This document shows positions 35,324-43,326 of a stretch of 64,000 nucleotides of DNA, piece by piece; position 1 is the first letter of the stretch; every line of letters starts with the position of its first letter. This stretch comes from Ostreiculturibacter nitratireducens (GTDB lineage Bacteria; Pseudomonadota; Alphaproteobacteria; Rhodobacterales; Rhodobacteraceae): the NCBI RefSeq assembly GCF_032670585.1, contig NZ_JAVQHL010000002.1:1-64000 (forward strand), given 5' to 3'. Below the pieces are notes generated by a model that was given only the letters and a program-made list of their open reading frames with translations, was not told the origin of the DNA and did no database searches. A program made the position numbers and the translations under genes.

Positions 35324-37765
35324 TCAGGCTTTGACGCGTGCGCCTTCGGGATCGTACATCGGCTTCAGCGAGACCTCCGCCTTCACCCGCCGCCCGGCCA
35401 CGTCGATCTCGTAAGCCGAAGCGAGCATATCCGCCGGGCTCTCCCCCGCGCAGGGCACGTAGCCGAGGCCCATCGCGCCGCCGAGGTGGTGACCATAGGC
35501 ACCCGAGGAGAGGTGCCCGACGATGCGGCCGTCGCGGATGACGGGTTCGTTGTGGTAGAGCATCGCGTCGGCCTCGGTCAGGCGGAACTGGACGAGGCGC
35601 TTCGAAAGCCCCTCGTCGCGCTTGCGGAGAACCGCGTCGCGGCCGATGAAATCGGCCTTCGCCGTCTTCACGGCAAAGCCGAGCCCGGCTTCGAGGACGT
35701 GATCCTCGCAGGTGATGTCGTGGCCAAAGTGGCGGAATGCCTTCTCGATCCGGCAGGAATCCATCGCGTGCATCCCGGCGAGCTTGAGGCCGAGTGATGT
35801 CCCAGCCTCGCGCAGCGTCTCGAACACATGCGCGGCCATGTCGGCAGAGACATAGACCTCCCATCCGAGTTCACCGACGTAGGACACCCGGTGCGCCCGG
35901 GCGAGACCGAGACCGACCTCGATCTCCCGCGCGGTGCCGAAGGGGAAGGCGTCGTTCGAGAAATCGTCGGGGCTGACTGCGCGCATGAGGTCGCGCGCTT
36001 TCGGGCCCATGACGGCCAGAACAGCTTCGGCGGGAGTAACATCGGTCAGGACGACGCGGGCCTCTCCGACGTGGCGGGCGAGCCAGGCCTGGTCGGCGCG
36101 GCGCGTCGCGGCGGGCGTGACGACGAGGTAGACGGTTTCGGAAAGCCGCGTGACGGTCACGTCGGCCTCGATCCCTCCGCGGTCGTTCAGGAACTGCGTG
36201 TAGACGATGCGTCCCGGGTCCACGTCCACCTCGTTGCCGCAGACGCGGTTGAGGAAGGCCATCGCGTCCGGACCCTCCACCCGGATCTTGCCGAAGCTCG
36301 ACATGTCGTACATGCCGACCCCGGTGCGGATCGCCGCGACCTCGGACTTCGTGTTCTGGAACCAGTTCTGCGGCCCCCAGGAATAGCGGTATTCCCGTGG
36401 CTCGCCGGGCTTGGCGTACCAGTTCGCGCGTTCCCAGCCCGCGAGTTCACCGAAGACCGCGCCCTCGGCGTCAAGCTGGGCGTGGAAAGGCGTGCGGCGG
36501 ATGCCCCGCGCGGTGGCTTTCTGCCGGTAGGGGAAGTGGTCCGCGTAGAGAAGGCCCAGCGACTCCGTCGCGCGTTCGGCGAGGTAGCGGCGGTTGCGCT
36601 GGAACGGCTGCGCCCGCGCGACGTCCACATCGCCCACGTCGAAGGGTTTCTCGCCCGTCTCCATCCACTCGGCCAGCGCCATGCCCGCGCCGCCCGCGGA
36701 CTGGATGCCGATGGAGTTGAAGCCCGCCGCGACCCAGAAGCCCTGAAGCTCGGGTGCCGGGCCGAGGTGGTAGGAGTTGTCCGGCGTGAAGCTTTCCGGC
36801 CCGTTGAAGAAGGTGTGGATGCCCGCGGTTTCCAGAAGCGGGATGCGGTTGATCGCGCTTTCGAGGATCGGCTCGAAATGGGCGACGTCCTCGGGCAGCT
36901 GGTCGAAGCAGAAATCCTCCGAAATGCCCTGAAGACCCCAGGGCTTGGCCTTTGGCTCGAAGGCACCGACGAGGTACTTGCCCGCGTCCTCCTTGTAGTA
37001 GGTGCATTCGTCCGGAACGCGCAGGACCGGCTGCGGACCGAGACCGGTGATCGGTTCGGTGACGATGTAGAAGTGCTCGCAGGCCTGCAAGGGCACGGTG
37101 ACCCCGGCCTTTCGGCCGATCTCCGCCCCCCACATGCCGCCGCAGTTGACGACATGCTCGGCCTCGATATGGCCCTTCTCGCCGCCCGCTTCCCACTCGA
37201 CGCCGGTCGCGCGGCCGCCGTTCCGGGTGACGGCGGTGACCTTCACGCCTTCGACGACCTTCGCGCCACCCATCCGCGCGCCCTTCGCCATGGCGAGCGC
37301 GATGTTGGCGGGGTCGCCCTGCCCGTCGGTCGGAAGCCAGACGCCCGCGACCACGCCTTCGATGTTGAGGTTCGGATAGCGGTCCTTGACCTCGGCGGGA
37401 GAAAGTTCCTCGACCGGCACGCCGAAGGCGCGGGCCATCGCGGCGGAGCGGAAAAGCTCCTCCTTCCGCGCCTCGGTCAGCGCCACCGAGATGGAGCCGA
37501 CGCGGCGGTAGCCGGTGGCGACGCCGGTTTCGGCCTCGAGCCCGGCATAAAGCTCGGCCGAATACCGCGCGAGGCGGGTGAGGTTCGCCGTGGCGCGAAG
37601 CTGGCCGATGAGACCCGCCGCGTGCCAGGTGGTGCCGGAGGTCAGCTGCTTGCGTTCGAGAAGGACGACGTCCTTCCAGCCGAGCTTCGTCAGGTGATAG
37701 GCGACCGAGCAGCCGACGACGCCGCCGCCGATGATGACCACGCGGGCCTTGGTGGGTAGATCCAT
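35324..37765 (-). CDS. FAD-dependent oxidoreductase fused to GcvT (sarcosine/dimethylglycine dehydrogenase-like)
   Basis: An 813-residue protein. A DAO-type FAD domain begins ARVVIIGGGVVGCSVAYHL. The motif LTSGTTWHAAGL carries the His that binds FAD covalently in dimethylglycine and sarcosine dehydrogenases. A central domain follows, then from about residue 430 a GcvT (aminomethyltransferase) half that binds tetrahydrofolate (YDMSSFGKIRVEGPDA, YVGELGWEVYV, GMHAMDSCRIEK). It would oxidatively remove an N-methyl group and hand the C1 unit to folate. The TSGTTW variant is closer to sarcosine dehydrogenases, so I lean to sarcosine; this is weak. It lies seven bases after the homocysteine methyltransferase gene. 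Confidence 0.9.
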   Translation of the reverse strand: MDLPTKARVVIIGGGVVGCSVAYHLTKLGWKDVVLLERKQLTSGTTWHAAGLIGQLRATANLTRLARYSAELYAGLEAETGVATGYRRVGSISVALTEARKEELFRSAAMARAFGVPVEELSPAEVKDRYPNLNIEGVVAGVWLPTDGQGDPANIALAMAKGARMGGAKVVEGVKVTAVTRNGGRATGVEWEAGGEKGHIEAEHVVNCGGMWGAEIGRKAGVTVPLQACEHFYIVTEPITGLGPQPVLRVPDECTYYKEDAGKYLVGAFEPKAKPWGLQGISEDFCFDQLPEDVAHFEPILESAINRIPLLETAGIHTFFNGPESFTPDNSYHLGPAPELQGFWVAAGFNSIGIQSAGGAGMALAEWMETGEKPFDVGDVDVARAQPFQRNRRYLAERATESLGLLYADHFPYRQKATARGIRRTPFHAQLDAEGAVFGELAGWERANWYAKPGEPREYRYSWGPQNWFQNTKSEVAAIRTGVGMYDMSSFGKIRVEGPDAMAFLNRVCGNEVDVDPGRIVYTQFLNDRGGIEADVTVTRLSETVYLVVTPAATRRADQAWLARHVGEARVVLTDVTPAEAVLAVMGPKARDLMRAVSPDDFSNDAFPFGTAREIEVGLGLARAHRVSYVGELGWEVYVSADMAAHVFETLREAGTSLGLKLAGMHAMDSCRIEKAFRHFGHDITCEDHVLEAGLGFAVKTAKADFIGRDAVLRKRDEGLSKRLVQFRLTEADAMLYHNEPVIRDGRIVGHLSSGAYGHHLGGAMGLGYVPCAGESPADMLASAYEIDVAGRRVKAEVSLKPMYDPEGARVKA

Positions 37766-37772
37766 GATGTCC

Positions 37773-38669
37773 TCAAACGATCTGATGCCCTGCGGCGCGG
37801 AGCCGGCGGGCGATTTCGGCAATATGGGCGGGTGTCGTTTCACAACAGCCGCCGATGATGGTCGCGCCCATCCCGACCCAGCGCATCGCGAAGTCGGCAT
37901 AGAGTTCGGGCGTCATCTCCGGCCGCGCCTCCAGCGCGTCAACGGTCGGGCTGTCCTTCAGGAACTCCTTGGTGATCTGGCGGAAGCCGTTGGCATAGGC
38001 CCCGAAGGGAAGACCGATCTTCACGAGTTCCCGAAGCGCGGCCTCCATCGCCTCGGGCGCCGAACAGTTCGCAAGAACCGCGTCGGCCCCGAGTTCGCCG
38101 ACGATGGCGGCAAGGCCAGCAACCGGCTCGCCGGAGCGGAGCCGCGAGCCATCCTCGTCGTCCACGGTGACCGAGAGCCACACGGGCTTGCCAAGGCCCC
38201 TAGCGCCCTCGAGAACCGCGCGGGCATGGGCCAGCGACGCCACCGTTTCTGCCAGGAGAATGTCGGCATGCGGCGCGAGAAGGCGCGCGACTTCCGCGTA
38301 TTTCGCCACCGCCTCGTCATGCGGCGGAAGCGTCTCGGGCCGGTAGGAGGCGACCAGCGGACCGAGCGACGCCGCGATCCGGCCCGACCCGTGCGCGTCG
38401 CGCGCGGCCCTGGCTTCGGCTACGGCCTGCATGTGCAGGGCCTCGAACCGGTCGTCGATCCCGAACTTCACCAGCCGGTCGTGGTGGATCGCGTAGGTGT
38501 TCGTCGTGGCGATGGTCGCGCCGGCCGCGAAGTAGTCGGCATGGACAGCCTCTACGAGGCCCGGATGGTCGATCATCACCTGCGTGGACCACAGGGGCGT
38601 CGGCGCGTCGCCCGACCGGGCGACGAGTTCCTGCCCCAGTCCGCCGTCGAGAAGCGTTACCCGCGTCAT
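37773..38669 (-). CDS. Homocysteine S-methyltransferase, betaine/S-methyl donor type
   Basis: A 298-residue zinc enzyme of the BHMT/MmuM family. It starts LLDGGLGQELVAR. The zinc cysteines are in VLANCSAPEAM and IIGGCCETTPAHI, the three-Cys pattern of the family. It moves a methyl group from a donor (betaine, S-methylmethionine or DMSP) to homocysteine, making methionine. Sitting between two dimethylglycine/sarcosine-type dehydrogenases favours glycine betaine as donor, giving dimethylglycine for the neighbours; that is inference. Its start overlaps the upstream gene's stop by ATGA. Confidence 0.9.
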   Translation of the reverse strand: MTRVTLLDGGLGQELVARSGDAPTPLWSTQVMIDHPGLVEAVHADYFAAGATIATTNTYAIHHDRLVKFGIDDRFEALHMQAVAEARAARDAHGSGRIAASLGPLVASYRPETLPPHDEAVAKYAEVARLLAPHADILLAETVASLAHARAVLEGARGLGKPVWLSVTVDDEDGSRLRSGEPVAGLAAIVGELGADAVLANCSAPEAMEAALRELVKIGLPFGAYANGFRQITKEFLKDSPTVDALEARPEMTPELYADFAMRWVGMGATIIGGCCETTPAHIAEIARRLRAAGHQIV

Positions 38670-41104
38670 GCCCGGATCCTTTCGTTCGCCGGATCCCAGA
38701 GCGGGCCGTCGCCCTTCACCTCGGCGGGCACGCGTTGGCCGTAGATCTCGACCTCGAGCTTCGTTCCAGGCTCGGCAAGGTCCGTCCTGAGCATGCCCAG
38801 CGCCACGCAGGCGCCCACGCGGTAGCCCCAGGCGGCGGAGGTGATCTCGCCCACGATCCGCCCGTCATGCCAGAGGTTGGCCATGTAGGGCGGGTCGGTC
38901 TCCGGCGCGTCGACCGTGAGGGTGACGAAGCGTTTGCGGACACCGCTTTGCTTCTCGGTCTGAAGAGCCGCCTTGCCGGGGAAATCCTTGCCCCAGTCGA
39001 TGAAACGCTCCAGCCCGCCTTCCAGCAGCGAATAGTCGGTCGACAGATCGCCCTTCCAGGCGCGGTAGCCCTTTTCGATCCGCAGGTTGTTCAGCGCCCA
39101 CATGCCGAAGGGCTTCGCCCCCGCCGCCGTGACCGCGTCCCAGATCGCGGGCGCGTCGGCGATGGGGCAATGCACCTCCCAGCCAAGCTCGCCCGCGAAG
39201 GACACGCGGATGAGCACGCAGGGCACGCCACACACCTTCGCCTCCTGCACCGAGAGCCACGGCAGGCTCAGGTCTGCGTCCGTGTGAGGCGCGAGGATGT
39301 CGCGGGCCTTCGGGCCGGTGACGAGCAGGCATTCGTACTTGTCCGACCGGTCCGCGATCGTGATGCCTTCCGGCGCCTGGCGGGAAAGAAGCTCGCCATC
39401 ATGCCATTGCGCGACACCTGCGGTGATGAGCCAGATCTCGTCCTCAGACCGCGGGATCACCGACATCTCGGTCACGATCCGGCCGCGAGCGTCCGGGAAA
39501 TAGGCGAGGCCGATGCGGCCCTCCTTCGGCAGGCGCGAGGCGGAAAGGCCATCCACGAAGCCCCGCGCATCCGGGCCTTCGACCGCAATGCGCGAAAAGC
39601 CCGAGATCGCCAGCACCCCGCAGCCGTCACGGACGGCGGCGCATTCCTCGGCGATCCGGTCCTCCCACGGGCCTGCGCGGTCCCAGGTCTGGGTCGCTTC
39701 CCACGAAGTATCGTCGCCCGGTTTCGCGAACCAGTTGGCGCGTTCCCAGCCGTTATAGGCGCCGAACACCGCGCCCGCGTCCTTCAGCCGCGAATGAAGC
39801 GGCGACAGGCGCTTGTCCGCACCGGCGGGCCAGCGGGCGTGGGGGAAGTGCATGCCGTATTCGTGGCCGTAGACCTCCATCCCCTTGGTGACGCAGTAGT
39901 CGTGGTCGGCGTATCCGGTGAACCGGCGCGGGTCGCAGGACCACATATCCCATTCGGTCGCGCCTTCCGTGATCCATTCGGCCAGCACCTTGCCCGCCCC
40001 GCCCGACTGGGCGATGCCGAATGTGAAGACGCAGGCCTCGAACGCGTTCGGCACGCCGGGCATCGGGCCGATCAGAGGGTTCCCATCCGGCGCGTAGGGG
40101 ATCGGGCCGTTGATGACCTTCTGCACGCCGACCGTTCCCAGAAGCGGCACCCGCGCCATCGCGTCGGAGATGTAGTGCTCCAGCCGTTCCAGATCGTCAG
40201 GGAAAAGCTGGAACGAGAAGTCCTCGGGCATCGGATCGGACGGGTCCGCCCAATGCGCGCGGCAGGCGCGTTCGTAGGGGCCGAGGTTGAAGCCCGCCTT
40301 CTCCTGCCGGAGGTAGTAGGACACGTCCACGTCCCGCAGGAGCGGCAGCTTGTGGCCGACCTCCTTCGTCCATGCGGCGATTTCCGGGACCTCGTCCGTC
40401 AGGAGGTACTGGTGGCTCATCACCATCATCGGCACGCGCCGTCCGCCGTGGGGGATGAACCACTCCCCGACCCGCTGCGCGTAGTAGCCGGCCGCGTTCA
40501 CCACGATCTCGGCGCGGATGTCGCCCTTTTCGGTATGGACGATCCATTCCCCATTCTTGCGGCTCACGCCCGTCGCCGGGCAGTGGCGCAGGATCGTCGC
40601 CCCCATCTCCCGCGCGCCCTTGGCAAGGGCCTGGGTAAGCTGGGCGGGGTCGATGTCGCCATCCGCCGGGTCATAGAGCGCGCCCTGGAGGTCATGGAGT
40701 TCGAGGAAGGGATATTTCGCGCGGATCTCGTCCGGCCCCAGAAGCTCCAGGTTCATGCCCTGGTAACGGCCCATGCCCATGGCGCGCGCGAACTCCTGCA
40801 TCCGCTCGCGGCTATGGGCAAGTCGCACCGAGCCCGTGACGTGGTAGTTCATCGGGTAGTCGACGGCCTGCCCGAGCCCCCGGTATAGCTCGGTCGAATA
40901 GCGCTGCATGTTCATGATCGACCACGAGGTAGAGAAGGTCGGCACGTTCCCAGCCGCGTGCCAGGTGGACCCGGCCGTGAGTTCGTTCTTCTCCAGCAGC
41001 ACGCAATCCGTCCACCCGGCCTTGGCCAGGTGGTAGAGCGATGAGGCGCCGACCGCGCCGCCGCCGATGATCACCACTCGGGCCGTGGTGGGAAAGTCTG
41101 CCAT
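38666..41104 (-). CDS. FAD-dependent oxidoreductase fused to GcvT (second dimethylglycine dehydrogenase-like)
   Basis: An 812-residue protein with the same architecture as the one at 35324 but clearly diverged. It has ARVVIIGGGAVGASSLYHLA, the covalent-FAD motif LTAGSTWHAAGNVP, central blocks such as GPIPYAPDGNPLIGP, and a C-terminal GcvT half (FAGELGWEVHCPI, MWALNNLRIEKGYRAW). The AGSTWHAAG form is the one seen in dimethylglycine dehydrogenases. It probably removes the first N-methyl group and the sister enzyme the second. It starts three bases after the LysE gene stop. Confidence 0.9.
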   Translation of the reverse strand: MADFPTTARVVIIGGGAVGASSLYHLAKAGWTDCVLLEKNELTAGSTWHAAGNVPTFSTSWSIMNMQRYSTELYRGLGQAVDYPMNYHVTGSVRLAHSRERMQEFARAMGMGRYQGMNLELLGPDEIRAKYPFLELHDLQGALYDPADGDIDPAQLTQALAKGAREMGATILRHCPATGVSRKNGEWIVHTEKGDIRAEIVVNAAGYYAQRVGEWFIPHGGRRVPMMVMSHQYLLTDEVPEIAAWTKEVGHKLPLLRDVDVSYYLRQEKAGFNLGPYERACRAHWADPSDPMPEDFSFQLFPDDLERLEHYISDAMARVPLLGTVGVQKVINGPIPYAPDGNPLIGPMPGVPNAFEACVFTFGIAQSGGAGKVLAEWITEGATEWDMWSCDPRRFTGYADHDYCVTKGMEVYGHEYGMHFPHARWPAGADKRLSPLHSRLKDAGAVFGAYNGWERANWFAKPGDDTSWEATQTWDRAGPWEDRIAEECAAVRDGCGVLAISGFSRIAVEGPDARGFVDGLSASRLPKEGRIGLAYFPDARGRIVTEMSVIPRSEDEIWLITAGVAQWHDGELLSRQAPEGITIADRSDKYECLLVTGPKARDILAPHTDADLSLPWLSVQEAKVCGVPCVLIRVSFAGELGWEVHCPIADAPAIWDAVTAAGAKPFGMWALNNLRIEKGYRAWKGDLSTDYSLLEGGLERFIDWGKDFPGKAALQTEKQSGVRKRFVTLTVDAPETDPPYMANLWHDGRIVGEITSAAWGYRVGACVALGMLRTDLAEPGTKLEVEIYGQRVPAEVKGDGPLWDPANERIRA

Positions 41105-41107
41105 GTC

Positions 41108-41731
41108 TCACTCCGTTGCGAGTTTCAGTGCGAGGCCGCCGAAGACAACGGCGGCGACGCGGTTGAGGATGGAAAGCCGGGCGGCGAGGGCGCTGCCGAG
41201 AACGCCTGCCAGCACCCCGTAGCCTGCGGTTATGATCGCGCCTGTCGCGGCGAAGATGGCGCCCAGAACCAGGATCTGCTGCCAGAGGGGGCCGATGGCC
41301 GGGTTCGTGAACTGCGGCAGGAAGGCGATCAGGAAAAGAACCGGCTTGGGGTTGAGGACGTTGCTGAGGATGCCGCGCGCGAAGGCCCGCCGGGGGTGGG
41401 TCGCGCCACGCTTCCCGGACGAAGCCGCTGGCGCGGTCCAGGATTTCCAGGCGAGGAACAGAAGGTATGCCGACCCGGCCCACTTGATCGCGTGAAGCGC
41501 GCCCGGGTTCGCCGCGATCAGCGCCGAGAGGCCCAGTGCCGCGAGGCCCACGTGAAACGTCACGCCGAGCCCGACGCCGATGCCCGCCGCCGCCCCCGCA
41601 CGCGGCCCGCCCTGCAACCCCGAGGCCGTCGCGAAGAACACGTCAGGCCCCGGCGCGAGATTGAGGACGATGCCCGACAGCGCGAAGGCGATCACGCTCT
41701 CGGGTGGGAAGGTCAGGAAAACGTTCCACAT
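41108..41731 (-). CDS. LysE/RhtB family amino-acid exporter
   Basis: A 207-residue inner-membrane protein with six predicted spans and the family opening IVLNLAPGPDVFFATASGL, then GIGVGLGVTFHVGLAALGL and YLLFLAWKSW. LysE/RhtB proteins export amino acids or small zwitterions. Within this operon it may relieve build-up of methionine, glycine or an N-methylated intermediate. The ATG at 41731 is used; a TTG further upstream would overlap the regulator. It lies 11 bases downstream of the XRE-cupin gene. Confidence 0.88.
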   Translation of the reverse strand: MWNVFLTFPPESVIAFALSGIVLNLAPGPDVFFATASGLQGGPRAGAAAGIGVGLGVTFHVGLAALGLSALIAANPGALHAIKWAGSAYLLFLAWKSWTAPAASSGKRGATHPRRAFARGILSNVLNPKPVLFLIAFLPQFTNPAIGPLWQQILVLGAIFAATGAIITAGYGVLAGVLGSALAARLSILNRVAAVVFGGLALKLATE

Positions 41732-41742
41732 TCCAGGCCGCC

Positions 41743-42324
41743 TCAATAGACCGGGGGCGCGATCACCCAGATCACGACCGCTGGTTCTTCATAAGGATTG
41801 GCCCAGGAATAGGGCTCGCCCCGAATGCGGAAGGAATCTCCCGGCCCGACGATGAAGGAACGGCCCCCGATCGTGATCTCGAGCCGGCCGGAAACCAGGT
41901 AGCCCACTTCCTGCGTTGGCCGCGCAACCCCTCGGGACAGCGAGGCACCTGGCCTGAAAGTGGAATGGACGACCTCGAAAGCGTCGGTCAGGTCGGGGGA
42001 GAGCAGCTCCTCCACCAGCCCCGCCTCGGCCGAACCGATCGGGCGGCGCGCGCCGGCGCGAACGACGATCCCGTCCTCTCCGTCCACGACCGCCGCGCGG
42101 CCGAAGAACAGCGACAGGGGGACCTCGAGGATTGAAGCGATCTGACGGAGATCAGCGATTCCCGGCACGGATAGGTCGCGTTCCACTTGGGACAACCAGC
42201 CAACCGACCGCCCAAGCCGGTCGGCCATTGCCGCAAGCGTCAGCCCGCGCGCCTTCCTGAGCGTCCGCAGGTCGGAGCCGAGGCTTTTGGGCCGGTTGGT
42301 GTCTCTGTGCGGCACTGGCGTCAC
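41743..42324 (-). CDS. XRE-cupin transcriptional regulator
   Basis: A 193-residue regulator. The N-terminal helix-turn-helix is LGSDLRTLRKARGLTLAAMA plus RSVGWLSQVERDLSVP; residues 110-190 form a cupin ligand-binding domain (QEVGYLVSGRLEITIGG, GPGDSFRIRGEPYSWAN). XRE-cupin proteins often control amine or amino-acid catabolism next to their own gene. It appears to be the first gene of the operon ending at 35324. The start is a GTG with no clear ribosome site; upstream in-frame codons run into TGA after seven codons. The start codon overlaps a perfect inverted repeat, suggesting autoregulation. Confidence 0.9.
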   Translation of the reverse strand: MTPVPHRDTNRPKSLGSDLRTLRKARGLTLAAMADRLGRSVGWLSQVERDLSVPGIADLRQIASILEVPLSLFFGRAAVVDGEDGIVVRAGARRPIGSAEAGLVEELLSPDLTDAFEVVHSTFRPGASLSRGVARPTQEVGYLVSGRLEITIGGRSFIVGPGDSFRIRGEPYSWANPYEEPAVVIWVIAPPVY

Positions 42325-42350
42325 GTGAAATTTTAGCGGTTTTTTTCACG
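42324..42350. promoter_or_regulatory. Inverted-repeat operator candidate at the XRE-cupin start
   Basis: Perfect 7-bp arms CGTGAAA and TTTCACG flank an AT-rich 13-base spacer. The position across the start of the regulator fits autorepression of the whole operon by its own XRE-cupin product (inference). Confidence 0.5.
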
Positions 42351-42423
42351 CTGGCATGATTCGCGCGACTTCGCAAGCGCGGCGTGTGCTGACGATTTGA
42401 TCGGCTTCTCAGGCAAGTGACCG

Positions 42424-42882
42424 TCAGAGGCCGCCGAAGACGGAGTCCAGGATCGTGGACAATCCGTCGCTGTCCTCCTCCGTGAAGGCGGCGGGAAGAT
42501 CGCTGTCTATGTCGAAGACACCGATAAGCCGCCCGCCCTTTCCGAACACCGGAAGAACGATCTCGGACCGCGTGGAGGAAGAGCAGGCGATATGCCCGGG
42601 AAACGCCTCCACATCGGGAACGAGCTGAACCTCCCCCGTGCGGGCCGCCGCACCGCAGACGCCGCGCGAGAACGGGATCACGAGACAGCCATGCCCGCCC
42701 TGGTAGGGCCCGATCTTGAGAAGTTCGGGGCCGACGACCCGGTAGAACCCCGTCCAGTCGAAGCGGTCGTCGGAATGGTGCACCTCGCACGCGACGGTCG
42801 CCATAAGCGCGACCTCGTCGGTCTCGCCTTCGGTCAGGCTCGCGATCGTGGCGGCGAGGGTAGGGTAGTCCACCTTCATCAT
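42424..42882 (-). CDS. msrC: GAF-domain free methionine-(R)-sulfoxide reductase
   Basis: A 152-residue single GAF domain. The three redox cysteines are Cys66 (HGCLVIPF), Cys76 (GVCGAAA) and Cys100 (GHIACSSS). Their spacing of 10 and 24 residues is the same as in E. coli fRMsr, and FPGHIAC and SEIVLPVF are conserved. It reduces free methionine-R-sulfoxide. It is a stand-alone gene, upstream of and on the same strand as the XRE-cupin operon, with a 99-base gap. Confidence 0.92.
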   Translation of the reverse strand: MMKVDYPTLAATIASLTEGETDEVALMATVACEVHHSDDRFDWTGFYRVVGPELLKIGPYQGGHGCLVIPFSRGVCGAAARTGEVQLVPDVEAFPGHIACSSSTRSEIVLPVFGKGGRLIGVFDIDSDLPAAFTEEDSDGLSTILDSVFGGL

Positions 42883-42931
42883 CGTCTCACGGAGGATCGG
42901 TGCGCCAGTTGAGCCTTACGGGAAGGTGCCG

Positions 42932-43249
42932 TCAAGCGGGGCCTCGCGCTCCTTTCCGGCGGCGCCCGCCGGGCGTGCGGGACCGGAAGTCCGGCGGCCG
43001 TTTCGCGACCCAGCCGATGAATTTCGCGAGCCTCGGATGGTCGCGCAGGGCCTCAACCGTGGAAAAGCCGCGCGCGATCTCGCTTTCGCTCAGCGTAGCG
43101 TGGATCTCGTTGTGGCAGATCTGGTGCAGGAGAACCGTCGCGCCGCCCTTGCCGCCCCTGAGCTTCGGGACGAGGTGATGGAGGCTCTGCGGGACGTCCG
43201 GCGGGATCGGCCGGCCGCAGAGCGGGCAGATCGGATCTTCGTCATCCAT
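42932..43249 (-). CDS. Small HNH endonuclease-like protein
   Basis: A 105-residue protein. A zinc knuckle CPLCGR near the N-terminus is followed by SLHHLVPKLRGGKGG (first HNH His pair), LHQICHNEIHATLSE (second Cys and His), and a strongly basic tail (SRTPGGRRRKGARG). This is a complete stand-alone HNH fold with no extra domain. There is no phage or restriction gene nearby, so a repair or general DNA-nicking role is possible. The start at 43249 is chosen because upstream in-frame sequence is Pro/Arg-rich and non-coding in look. Confidence 0.82.
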   Translation of the reverse strand: MDDEDPICPLCGRPIPPDVPQSLHHLVPKLRGGKGGATVLLHQICHNEIHATLSESEIARGFSTVEALRDHPRLAKFIGWVAKRPPDFRSRTPGGRRRKGARGPA

Positions 43250-43326
43250 GCGTACGGTCGCCCCTTGTCTTGGTCCGGGCCAGAGACGAGGATGGCGCCC
43301 GGACGGCGGAAGGCAAGGGGGCGCGC

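Noticed and set aside
35324..37900. Longer form of the FAD-GcvT protein with 45 extra N-terminal residues
   Set aside because: The extra part is Pro/Ser/Arg-rich, overlaps the end of the methyltransferase gene, and lies before the conserved Rossmann opening; the ATG at 37765 is preferred.
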